From assembly GCF_900105945.1 (NCBI RefSeq), contig NZ_FNSO01000004.1, positions 7,134,001 through 7,198,000 on the forward strand: 64,000 nt of DNA, given 5' to 3'. Both the position numbers and the translations under genes were made by a program. The notes under the pieces are model-generated. The model made no database searches and had not been told where the DNA came from. It saw nothing but the letters and a program-made list of their open reading frames with translations. The DNA comes from Amycolatopsis tolypomycina (GTDB lineage: Bacteria > Actinomycetota > Actinomycetes > Mycobacteriales > Pseudonocardiaceae). Each line of letters opens with the position of its first letter. Position 1 is the stretch's first letter. This document shows positions 49,908 to 56,748 of this stretch, piece by piece.

Positions 49908-51847
49908 TGTCGTCCTCTTCCCAGGTGGTGCCCCCGACGGGATGCCACGCAAACCATCATCGAAGAAGACGTGCTTGAGCTGGCCATCTGCTGGCCCTCC
50001 TTCGATGTGGCGGAACTGTCTGCGATCTCGACCGGCAGCGGGACGACGTTCGAGCGGTTGAGCACCTGCGTGACCGCGGCCAGGCTCTCGCCGACGAGGG
50101 TGACCCGGCACGTTGCCTTCTGGGTCGCGTGGTCGTAGCGGATCTCCAAGCGAAGAGCCTCGAACAGCTGCCGAGACAGCTCATCAGGCAGGCCGTCCAA
50201 CCGCACGGCGCCGAGCGGCAGCTCGTGCAGCAGGTCGGCGTTGGGTGCCTGGCGAGCTGTCTCCTCGGCCTCTTCGAGCTGGGCTTCGAGGCTCGCCTTC
50301 TCGACCTTGAGCTCGGCACGACGCTCGTTGATGTCCCGCACCATCTCCTTGCTGACGTCGTCAGCGACTTCCAGGGTCCGGAGGAGGTTCTTGCTCTTCG
50401 TCGCGTTGTCGGCGAGCGCGCGCTCCAGCGCGCGGATGCGGTCGACTCGGTTTCGGCGGCCGGCGTGGTCGAGGTCCTTCAGGTTCCGATCCAGGAGGTC
50501 CTGCCGGTAAGCCCCGAAGAGCCGCGAGTCCAGGAAGGATTCGAGCGCTTCGAGCAGCGAGTCCTCCCGGACGCGGCAGATCGTCGGATGCCCCTCTGGC
50601 CGCCATGCGCGCTTCGGCGCGCACGCGTAGTAGCGAAGCGCCGTCGGCTTGTTGCCGCACATCCGGCGGCCGCACAGCTCGCAGTAGACGAAGCTGCGGA
50701 GCGGATAAACCACCTTCGCCTGCGGGTCCCTGCTCTTGCCGGGCGACGTCCGCGAGCGCTCGCGCTGCGGCGCGACCTGCTGAGCGAGGACGAACGTCTC
50801 CAAGTCGACAAGTGCCTCGTGCGACGGCTTCGGCGACCACACCCACTCGGTCGGCGGGTTCAGCTTGTTCTTGCCGTTCCCCTTCCGGGCCCGCCGGTTC
50901 CACACCATGTGCCCGGTGTGCTTCGGGTTGGTGAGCACCTCGCGCACGCTCGAATACGTCCAGACCCCGACGGCGCGAGTCGGATCCACCGGGACCGGCG
51001 GCGGGTTGGTCGTCAGGTCCTTGTTGAGCCGGTCGGCGATCGCCTGATACCCGAGACGTTCCGACACGCGCCACTCGTACACCTTCCGCACGACTGCGCC
51101 CTCGACCTCGTGGACCTTCAGCTTGGTCTTCTTCATCCCCTTGGCACGCTTGGCCGGCACCGGGTGCTTAATGTGGTCGGCTCGGTAGCCGTAGCACGGC
51201 TTGCCGACGTTGTAGCCCTGGTCGGTGTGCGTTTCGAACCCGTCCCAGCTCTTTTCGAGCATCTCGGTGACGTACCACTCGGCGACACCTTGCTTGACGC
51301 GCCGGGTCAGGATCTGGGTCGCGGTCTTCGTCCTCTTCCCCGGCTCGCTGATCCGCACGCCTTCGTCGACCGCGAACAGCGGGACGCCGAGTTGTTCGAG
51401 CTGATGCTCGATCTGGGTGCCGATGTACGTCCGCCGTGCGATCCGGGAGATGTCCTCGCAGATGACGACGTCGAAGCGGCGGCCCGGACGCGCGGCCTCG
51501 TCGAGCAGTTCCTGGATACCGCCGTCGCGCGGGATGTCGATGTCGAACATCTCGTGCGCGCGGCTCCCGCTGCGCACGTCGGCTTCTTTCCGCCCCGACT
51601 CGATGTCGTAGAAGTAGGCGGTGAGGGTGGCGTTCTCCGGCAGAGCCGCGACACAGTTGCGGAACTGGCGTGGCAGCGAAAGCGTCGGGTCCTGCTGGTC
51701 ATACGTCGACGTCCGGCCGAGGAAGGCGACTCGGATGACGGCGGGCTCGAGCTGCACCGCCGTCGGCGACTGCCCGACGAACGCGCTGACGCGGTCTACG
51801 CGGCGCGGTCCGGCCCATTCCCGGATTGCGTCTGGGCCGTGAGCCAT
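49652..51847 (-). CDS. Large serine recombinase (site-specific integrase), read-through C-terminus
   Basis: A 731-residue frame. Residues about 37-190 form the resolvase catalytic domain with nucleophile Ser47 ('VAFLGRTSTYDQQDPTLSLP') and 'DVVICEDISRIARRTYIG'; about 215-340 is the recombinase domain ('CYGYRADHIKHPV', 'EVLTNPKHTGHMVWNRRA'); then a zinc ribbon ('YCELCGRRMCG', later 'YYACAPKR') and a coiled coil ('ERRAELKVEKASLEAQLEEA'). It integrates and, with a directionality factor, excises the element. The family-like part ends near residue 645 ('VVPLPVEIADSSATS'); the remaining 85 residues are Ser/Arg/Pro-rich and overlap the SLOG gene out of frame, so the native stop seems replaced by chromosomal sequence. 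ATG 51847 follows GGGAGG. Confidence 0.9.
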   Translation of the reverse strand: MAHGPDAIREWAGPRRVDRVSAFVGQSPTAVQLEPAVIRVAFLGRTSTYDQQDPTLSLPRQFRNCVAALPENATLTAYFYDIESGRKEADVRSGSRAHEMFDIDIPRDGGIQELLDEAARPGRRFDVVICEDISRIARRTYIGTQIEHQLEQLGVPLFAVDEGVRISEPGKRTKTATQILTRRVKQGVAEWYVTEMLEKSWDGFETHTDQGYNVGKPCYGYRADHIKHPVPAKRAKGMKKTKLKVHEVEGAVVRKVYEWRVSERLGYQAIADRLNKDLTTNPPPVPVDPTRAVGVWTYSSVREVLTNPKHTGHMVWNRRARKGNGKNKLNPPTEWVWSPKPSHEALVDLETFVLAQQVAPQRERSRTSPGKSRDPQAKVVYPLRSFVYCELCGRRMCGNKPTALRYYACAPKRAWRPEGHPTICRVREDSLLEALESFLDSRLFGAYRQDLLDRNLKDLDHAGRRNRVDRIRALERALADNATKSKNLLRTLEVADDVSKEMVRDINERRAELKVEKASLEAQLEEAEETARQAPNADLLHELPLGAVRLDGLPDELSRQLFEALRLEIRYDHATQKATCRVTLVGESLAAVTQVLNRSNVVPLPVEIADSSATSKEGQQMASSSTSSSMMVCVASRRGHHLGRGRQWCASGSPATRTSPTPLPNSWRQSCGRFSPASPTASSVSPASRGVPIRFSPGSCWSSAVRSRSCCRPRTTVSARSSPATWPTSTA

Positions 51848-51975
51848 GCCAGAACCTCCCGTATCGCGTGCGCCTGCGCTCTCGCAAGGCGCTCGCCGTC
51901 AGCACCCGTCACGACTCGGACCTCGAAGTCGACGTGAGTTCCGTCCGCCGCGACGAACGACTCGTCGCCGCTCAT
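51796..51975 (-). CDS. Small ORF coupled between acetyltransferase and recombinase
   Basis: A 59-residue acidic protein ('SGDESFVAADGTHVDFEVRV' then a helix 'RLARAQAHAIREVLAWLTAQ'). No family recognised. Its ATG overlaps the acetyltransferase stop by 4 bp (ATGA at 51972-51975), and its 3' end overlaps the recombinase start by 52 bp. The coupling supports real translation; a role as recombination directionality factor is possible from position and size but is only a guess. Confidence 0.5.
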   Translation of the reverse strand: MSGDESFVAADGTHVDFEVRVVTGADGERLARAQAHAIREVLAWLTAQTQSGNGPDRAA

Positions 51976-52502
51976 CGATTTTTGCCAGCTGTACCAGCTG
52001 AAACAGCTGTCCGACAAGACGGTTCACCTGGCACGGCGACGAGCTCCCGCGGCTTCGCGCAGATCTCCCACCGAGTTCGCCGGACGCCATCGACACCGTG
52101 CGACTCCCGTGGCCGGGCCGCGGTCGTCCATCCCGACCGCGGCGGAAGCTCCGCGACGGGCTGCAGGCCGGCCGCACGGAGGCTGGCACCGCTCTCGCCT
52201 TCTTGCGTGTAGGTGATCAGACGGCGGTAGCCCATCGCTCGCGCCGCTCGCCAAGCGGCGCCGTACAGCTTCGAGTTCGCGTTCGGCTCGCCGACGGTGC
52301 AGGTCCGCGTGACTTCGATCGTGACGCCGTCGTCGAGGTGGCGCGCGACAGGACGCCCCGCCGTGGCGACGCCGACCAGTCCGTCATCGCTAATCACGCC
52401 GATCGCGAACTTCATCCCACGGGGCGGCCGGTGGTGGCGGTGGTGAGCTTCGATGAACTGGCACGCTCGGCGGAAGGTGACGGGCACGATCGTCAGGCTC
52501 AC
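51972..52502 (-). CDS. XF1762-type GNAT-like acetyltransferase
   Basis: A 176-residue protein with a GNAT-like fold: 'FRRACQFIEAHHRHHRPPRG' (the hallmark of the XF1762 family), 'KFAIGVISDDGLVGVATAGR', 'TIEVTRTCTVGEPNANSKLY' and 'RRLITYTQEGESGASLRAAG', the last being the acyl-CoA-binding loop equivalent. This family is common on phages and integrative elements; its substrate is unknown. GTG 52502 overlaps the stop of the upstream recombinase-domain gene (GTGA), and its own stop overlaps the next small ORF, so it belongs to a tightly packed operon ending with the integrase. Confidence 0.85.
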   Translation of the reverse strand: MSLTIVPVTFRRACQFIEAHHRHHRPPRGMKFAIGVISDDGLVGVATAGRPVARHLDDGVTIEVTRTCTVGEPNANSKLYGAAWRAARAMGYRRLITYTQEGESGASLRAAGLQPVAELPPRSGWTTAARPRESHGVDGVRRTRWEICAKPRELVAVPGEPSCRTAVSAGTAGKNR

Positions 52503-53113
52503 AGCCCCACCCCCGCCCGCAGCTGGGCGAGCTCGAAACGTCGCTCGTCGATCAACGGCTCGTGCGCGTTCGGCGCCGAGGTCACCCACTGCTCGGCAGG
52601 AGCAGGACGACCGGCCGCAGTGCGAGCCCAAACCTGGCGCCCCGTGTACTTGACGTTGGTGACGATCCGCCGGACGGCTTTCGCCGTCCACCGCCCGCTG
52701 GGCGCCGGGTACTGGCGAAGGTCGGCGTTCAGGCGTGCCGCGATGGCGGCGAACGTCAAGCCGTCGTCGGCTCGCCACACGAAGATCTGCTTCACGACCG
52801 CTGCGGTCTGCCAGTCAGGAACCAGGACCGCGCGCAGCTTGCTGCGTCCGCTGGGATCGGTGACGCGGATGCGCAGCGCGCGGTAGCCGTAGGGCGGAGG
52901 TCCGATCTGGAAGCCGGCGCGGGCGATTTCGATCATCGCCTCGCGGGCGCGACGGGTTGTTTCGGCATGGTGCAGGGCAAGCGCGTCCCGGCCCTCTTTG
53001 GCGATGCCAGATCGTTTTGTCCACAGGTTTGCCCACAGCCGGGACCAGCGCTGTGGACGGGTCTCGGCCACTGGTGTGCCTGTGCGTTCGCCGACGGATA
53101 AGCGAGTCGTCAT
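52499..53113 (-). CDS. Recombinase-domain protein lacking the catalytic domain
   Basis: A 204-residue protein with the recombinase (DNA-binding) domain of large serine integrases: 'GFQIGPPPYGYRALRIRV', 'VVKQIFVWRADDGLTFAAIA', 'AVRRIVTNVKYTGRQVW', 'DERRFELAQ'. The N-terminal 65 residues replace the usual resolvase domain and contain no catalytic Ser motif; upstream of ATG 53113 (GGAGG ribosome site) the frame is only a shadow of the methyltransferase-like gene, so this is not a simple truncation with remnants. It may bind attachment sites or modulate the full integrase at 49652-51847. Coupled by 4-bp overlaps on both sides. Confidence 0.85.
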   Translation of the reverse strand: MTTRLSVGERTGTPVAETRPQRWSRLWANLWTKRSGIAKEGRDALALHHAETTRRAREAMIEIARAGFQIGPPPYGYRALRIRVTDPSGRSKLRAVLVPDWQTAAVVKQIFVWRADDGLTFAAIAARLNADLRQYPAPSGRWTAKAVRRIVTNVKYTGRQVWARTAAGRPAPAEQWVTSAPNAHEPLIDERRFELAQLRAGVGL

Positions 53114-54015
53114 GCAGCTCGCCTCCGTCCTGCGTGGACGGGGCCGTTGACGGCGAGCCGAGTCGGCCGCGGACCGCCGCTTGCTGCCGCGGCGGCAAGC
53201 TCGACGTCGTGGGCGAGTCCAAAGACGAGCACCTCGTGGTGCGTCGGCAGTGCGGTCGGCAGGCCGGCGGCACGAGCTCGGGCAGAAGCCCGACGGGCAG
53301 CGAGCGAGGCGCGGGTGACCAGCCGGCTGCCGCGCAGTCCGGCGGTCAGGGCCACGCACCGCTCGACCGGCGCCAGCCCGGCCGTGGCCGCGGCGGCGAT
53401 GAGCGGGGTGGCCAGGTCGGCCAACGTGCCGTCCGGACGTCGGCGCGGTCTTGCGACGATGACGAAGTGGCCGCCTGAGCGCAGCAGCGATTCGCCGTAG
53501 AACATCGTCGCGGCGACGCCAGCGAGCGCGGACTCGACAAGGTCGCGGTCTGGACCGTTCGCTGACCCCGCCTCCGTCCGCAGGGCGGTTAGCACGAGTC
53601 CAACTCGCCCGATCAAGCCAGCGGCTCGGGCGGTCGCGAGGACCTTCGGACGGGCATCGAGGACCGAGCCGTCGCGCCACGCGCCCGCAGTCTTGGCAGC
53701 GGTGACGTTGGCGCGGGCAAGGGACCACCACCGGGTGCGGCCGGTCAAGCCAAGCGCGTCCCGGCCGGCGCTCAGCGCCGCGGCCAGTACGGTCCCCGCA
53801 CCGCAATCAGGATCGAGAACGAGGTCGCCGGGTTGGCTGTAGACGGCGATCGCGTGCGCGGCGACTGCAGGAGGAATCCGCTCGTCGTCGATCTCGGTGC
53901 CAGGCACACACCCGGCGTCGCGCAGCTGTTCAAGCGGGCTCCGCTGCCCGGTTGGCCAGACCGAAAGAGGCAGCCCGGCGACCGACGATCCAAGTGATTC
54001 CAGCTGGTCATTCAT
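53110..54015 (-). CDS. DNA-methyltransferase-fold protein 1 (degenerate motif IV)
   Basis: A 301-residue protein. 'HAIAVYSQPGDLVLDPDCGA' and the following 'GTVLAAALSAGRDALGL' form an intact S-adenosylmethionine-binding motif I, as in N4/N6 DNA methylases. The catalytic DPPY-type motif IV is not present: the expected strand reads 'GLVLTALRTEAGS'. The tail ('LLRSGGHFVIVARPRRRPDG', 'ATAGLAPVERCVALTAGLRG') matches the last strands of the fold. It is likely to bind the cofactor but may not methylate. ATG 54015 overlaps the stop of the related upstream gene by 8 bp, and its own stop overlaps the next start. Function on the element unknown. Confidence 0.7.
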   Translation of the reverse strand: MNDQLESLGSSVAGLPLSVWPTGQRSPLEQLRDAGCVPGTEIDDERIPPAVAAHAIAVYSQPGDLVLDPDCGAGTVLAAALSAGRDALGLTGRTRWWSLARANVTAAKTAGAWRDGSVLDARPKVLATARAAGLIGRVGLVLTALRTEAGSANGPDRDLVESALAGVAATMFYGESLLRSGGHFVIVARPRRRPDGTLADLATPLIAAAATAGLAPVERCVALTAGLRGSRLVTRASLAARRASARARAAGLPTALPTHHEVLVFGLAHDVELAAAAASGGPRPTRLAVNGPVHAGRRRAA

Positions 54016-54964
54016 CAGAGGTCTTCTCCCCTGCCGCGGTGGCCTTGGAGACCGGCTTGCGGGCGAATACCAAGAGGTCGTCGTGCACCCGGGCGTGCCG
54101 CGCAGGCGGCACAGCAGGCTGCGCGGGCGGTGCCGCGGCAGCGAGCGCCCCGTTACGAACCGGCGCGCGCAGCAGGGCGATGCGATCGAGATAACGCAGG
54201 CCGGCGTCCTGCGCGGCGCGCACGAACGAGCCTGCGGGATCGATGAGCCGACCCTCCACTCGATCACCATGCGTGATCACGGCGAGTATGCCGGTCGGGT
54301 TGAGCGCATCGGCCCAATCGGCCGGTCGGAACCAGTCGCCGGGCCGCGGTCCGGGCGCGGTGATGATGAGGTCGTAGCGCTCCGGACCGACGACGGTCGC
54401 GGTCGTGTCCAGCCCGGACCGATCGCGCGCAGGCGGTGCACCGACCCCGACGCCGGTCGGACCGCCCGAGCCGGGTCGGGGTCCGGACTCCGACTTGGCC
54501 AACGCCCGCCCGCGGTGTTCGCCAATCGGCTCCTGGGGCGCGACAGCGGTCTGGGTTTGGACGCGACGGCCCAGTCGGACCACGGTCCAGCTGGCTTCGT
54601 GCAGCCCGCCGTACGGACCGGGCCGGGACCGGTTTCGAGCGCCGATTGGCGAAGACGAAGTGGAGGGTCCGAGGTAGGGCGCGGGCGCGAGCAAGAGCAC
54701 CCGCTGGCCCGGCTGAGTGTAGGCGGTGACGATCTTTACGACCGCAGTCAGCAACCAGCTCGCGAGCAGCCCGGTGCCTCCGAGGAGCTCGTCTTGCGCG
54801 CACGTCCAGACGGTGCTCGGCCGGACCGTTCGCGAACGGCGCACGGTGCGCAGACGCCGCGCTCGCCGACGCTGCGGAAGCAGGATCGGGACGGTCGGCG
54901 GGTCGGCGGGAGCGTGCTTCGGCGAGCCATCCTCTGGACGTTCGTTGTCGTATGCCGGGGTCAT
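54008..54964 (-). CDS. DNA-methyltransferase-fold protein 2 (motifs I and IV altered)
   Basis: A 318-residue protein that mirrors the layout of its downstream neighbour. 'IVTAYTQPGQRVLLLAPAPY' aligns with motif I but lacks the D-P-x-C-G-x-G-T residues. 'RYDLIITAPGPRPGDWF' sits where functional enzymes have D-P-P-Y, here A-P-G-P. The end ('GILAVITHGDRVEGRLIDPA', 'AAQDAGLRYLDRIALLRAPV') matches the final strands. A low-complexity insert lies in the middle (about 95-200). It is the first gene of the leftward operon; ATG 54964 follows GGAGGAGA. Probably a paralogue turned into a non-catalytic partner; inferred. Confidence 0.65.
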   Translation of the reverse strand: MTPAYDNERPEDGSPKHAPADPPTVPILLPQRRRARRLRTVRRSRTVRPSTVWTCAQDELLGGTGLLASWLLTAVVKIVTAYTQPGQRVLLLAPAPYLGPSTSSSPIGARNRSRPGPYGGLHEASWTVVRLGRRVQTQTAVAPQEPIGEHRGRALAKSESGPRPGSGGPTGVGVGAPPARDRSGLDTTATVVGPERYDLIITAPGPRPGDWFRPADWADALNPTGILAVITHGDRVEGRLIDPAGSFVRAAQDAGLRYLDRIALLRAPVRNGALAAAAPPAQPAVPPARHARVHDDLLVFARKPVSKATAAGEKTSDE

Positions 54965-55300
54965 CGTGGATCTCCTCCGACGGAAGGGTGCTGCGTGTTC
55001 TGACACCCCTTAACTCCGGCTGGAGGACCGATTTTGGACACACTTTCAAGAAATCGCCGGGCACCTCAACGAGGACACCGCGCCGCCTACTAGAGAACTA
55101 CTACAAACACAGGTCAGTCATAATTTTCAATTTCAACTAGTCGATCTTCAGTTCGGACGACCGCCGAGCCGAATAGTAGGCCTCTAGCAGCGCAAAGGCA
55201 GTCACTAGTCGACTCCAAGCAATAGCACGGTATTTCCCTGGTATCGGTCGTGGATTCATGACGTCGTTGTTGTTCACATCGACGCCGCGGGAGTCACGAC
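54965..55300. promoter_or_regulatory. AT-richer divergent control region of the mobile element
   Basis: A 336-bp region with no convincing gene, separating the leftward integrase operon and the rightward conjugation operon. Between about 55090 and 55260 it is clearly less GC-rich than any neighbour, with words such as CATAATTTTCAATTTCAACT. Two similar sites, CAACTAGTCGATC (about 55134) and TCACTAGTCGACT (about 55203), each contain ACTAGT. It must contain both promoters and is a candidate for an operator or transfer origin; which of these cannot be told from sequence alone. Confidence 0.6.
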
Positions 55301-56278
55301 ATGGCAACTCAATCCGCTTTTCGTCGCCGTCACGACGAGGCCACCCTGAACTCTCTGGACATCGCCCGGAACACGTTCACCTGGCTGGTGACGGGACCGC
55401 ATCCGGTGTCGCTGAACGGCCAGCTCTTCGCCGGCTTCCCGGACCGGCATGTCCCGCTCGACGAGGTCCGCGATCGCCTGCTGGCGCGCAGGTGCCCGCA
55501 AGCGACGCGCGACGCGGTGTGGGCGCATCTGGTGTTGCGCTCGCGAACCGAAGGAGCGACCTGGACGGTCGCCGCGGTGGGTGTGGCGCTGCCCGCGCTG
55601 ACGTCGGCGGCGGCCACCTTGTCTCATCGGTTCGCCGGCGATCCGGCCGACGTTCACGCCGAGGTGTTGCGCGGCTTCCTGACTGCGTTGTCGACGATCG
55701 ACCTCCGGCCGCCGCGGATCATGCTGCGGCTGCGGTGGGCCGCCTACCGGGCCGGCTACGACGCGCTCACCGAAGCGTTGGCCGGTCCGACTCCGGTCGC
55801 ACCGGGCTTCCGATCCACCCCGCCGCACGCGCCATGGGGACACCCGGATCTCGTCCTTGCCCGCGCCGTCGCGGACGGAGTCCTGACCCGGACTGAGGCA
55901 GCGCTCATCGGCGCAACCCGGCTCGAGAACATGCCGGTGACGGAATGGGCCGCGCAGCACCAGGCCGGTGAATGGGCCGCCTACAAGACGCGCAAGCGCG
56001 CCGAGCGCCGGCTTGCCGAATACCTGCGCGAGGGCGCAGCCACGGCCGATCCGGCCGACCCGCTGATCGACCAGGTGGCCACCGCGGTGGCCCTGGCACG
56101 CCCCGTCACACCCGCTCACGAGACACCGTGTTCGTCACCTTCCGTGTCCGACGCCAACGGCGAATCCGGGCGGAAAGTTCGGCGCCGCATGTCCAAAACG
56201 GACGCGGATTCCGGAGTTCAGGGCTGCGGGACGAACCCGCGCTCATCCCGAACTTCGGAGGTGACCCAATGCGCGTGA
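55301..56278 (+). CDS. Sigma-factor-like regulatory protein of the mobile element
   Basis: A 325-residue basic protein. Around residues 115-165 'DPADVHAEVLRGFLTALSTI' and the following 'RLRWAAYRAGYDAL' resemble sigma region 2; residues about 195-250 hold a region 4-like helix-turn-helix ('GVLTRTEAALIGATRLENMP', 'WAAYKTRKRAERRLAEYL'). The C-terminal 60 residues are Ser/Arg-rich and disordered. No exact family is recognised; it may direct transcription of the conjugation operon that it heads. ATG 55301 has GGGAG about 8 bp upstream. Its end overlaps the pilin gene by 10 bp. Confidence 0.6.
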   Translation: MATQSAFRRRHDEATLNSLDIARNTFTWLVTGPHPVSLNGQLFAGFPDRHVPLDEVRDRLLARRCPQATRDAVWAHLVLRSRTEGATWTVAAVGVALPALTSAAATLSHRFAGDPADVHAEVLRGFLTALSTIDLRPPRIMLRLRWAAYRAGYDALTEALAGPTPVAPGFRSTPPHAPWGHPDLVLARAVADGVLTRTEAALIGATRLENMPVTEWAAQHQAGEWAAYKTRKRAERRLAEYLREGAATADPADPLIDQVATAVALARPVTPAHETPCSSPSVSDANGESGRKVRRRMSKTDADSGVQGCGTNPRSSRTSEVTQCA

Positions 56279-56745
56279 TCGATGCCGAGAGCGGGCCGCG
56301 TAATGCTCGTCTCGACGGCGACCCACAGCCGCCGGACCAGACCGCCGATGCGAGTCCGACCCCGTCCAATGCTCCGATCATTAAGCCAGGCGACTCAATT
56401 CCGGCTCGCCACCGGCGGTGGTCGCACGTGGTGCTGGTGGTCGAGCTGTCGGCCATCGCGTTGCTGGCCTCGGCGTCGGCCGGACACGCCGACACGATGG
56501 TCGTCGCCCTCGCCGGGTCGGTCACCGACGTCCTGAACAACGTCCGCAACTGGATCATGGGCATCCTGGCCGGCCTGGCCACGGTGTTCCTGTCCATCGG
56601 CGGCGTCCGCTACGTGATGGGCGGCGCCGACCCCGGCGAGGTCGAGAAGGCCAAGACGGCCTTCAAATCCGCGGGGTGGGGCTACGGCCTGGCGGCGCTC
56701 GCGCCGCTGGTCGTGGAGATCCTCAAAGGGATCGTGGGGGCCTGA
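56269..56745 (+). CDS. VirB2/TrbC-type pilin-like membrane protein
   Basis: A 158-residue protein. After a disordered 50-residue leader, a membrane segment/signal ('VVLVVELSAIALLASASAGH') precedes a mature part with two hydrophobic helices ('WIMGILAGLATVFLSIGGVR' and 'YGLAALAPLVVEILKGIVGA') joined by the short loop 'GGADPGEVEKAKTA', the typical pattern of type IV secretion pilins in Gram-positive elements. ATG 56269 follows GGAGGTGA. The next gene begins 3 bp after its stop. Confidence 0.8.
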   Translation: MRVIDAESGPRNARLDGDPQPPDQTADASPTPSNAPIIKPGDSIPARHRRWSHVVLVVELSAIALLASASAGHADTMVVALAGSVTDVLNNVRNWIMGILAGLATVFLSIGGVRYVMGGADPGEVEKAKTAFKSAGWGYGLAALAPLVVEILKGIVGA

Positions 56746-56748
56746 CCG

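Noticed and set aside
49431..50111. Longer SLOG protein starting at 50111
   Set aside because: The first 68 codons read as Arg/Gly-rich shadow of the integrase frame; the family-like part begins at the GTG near 49907, which has a ribosome site.
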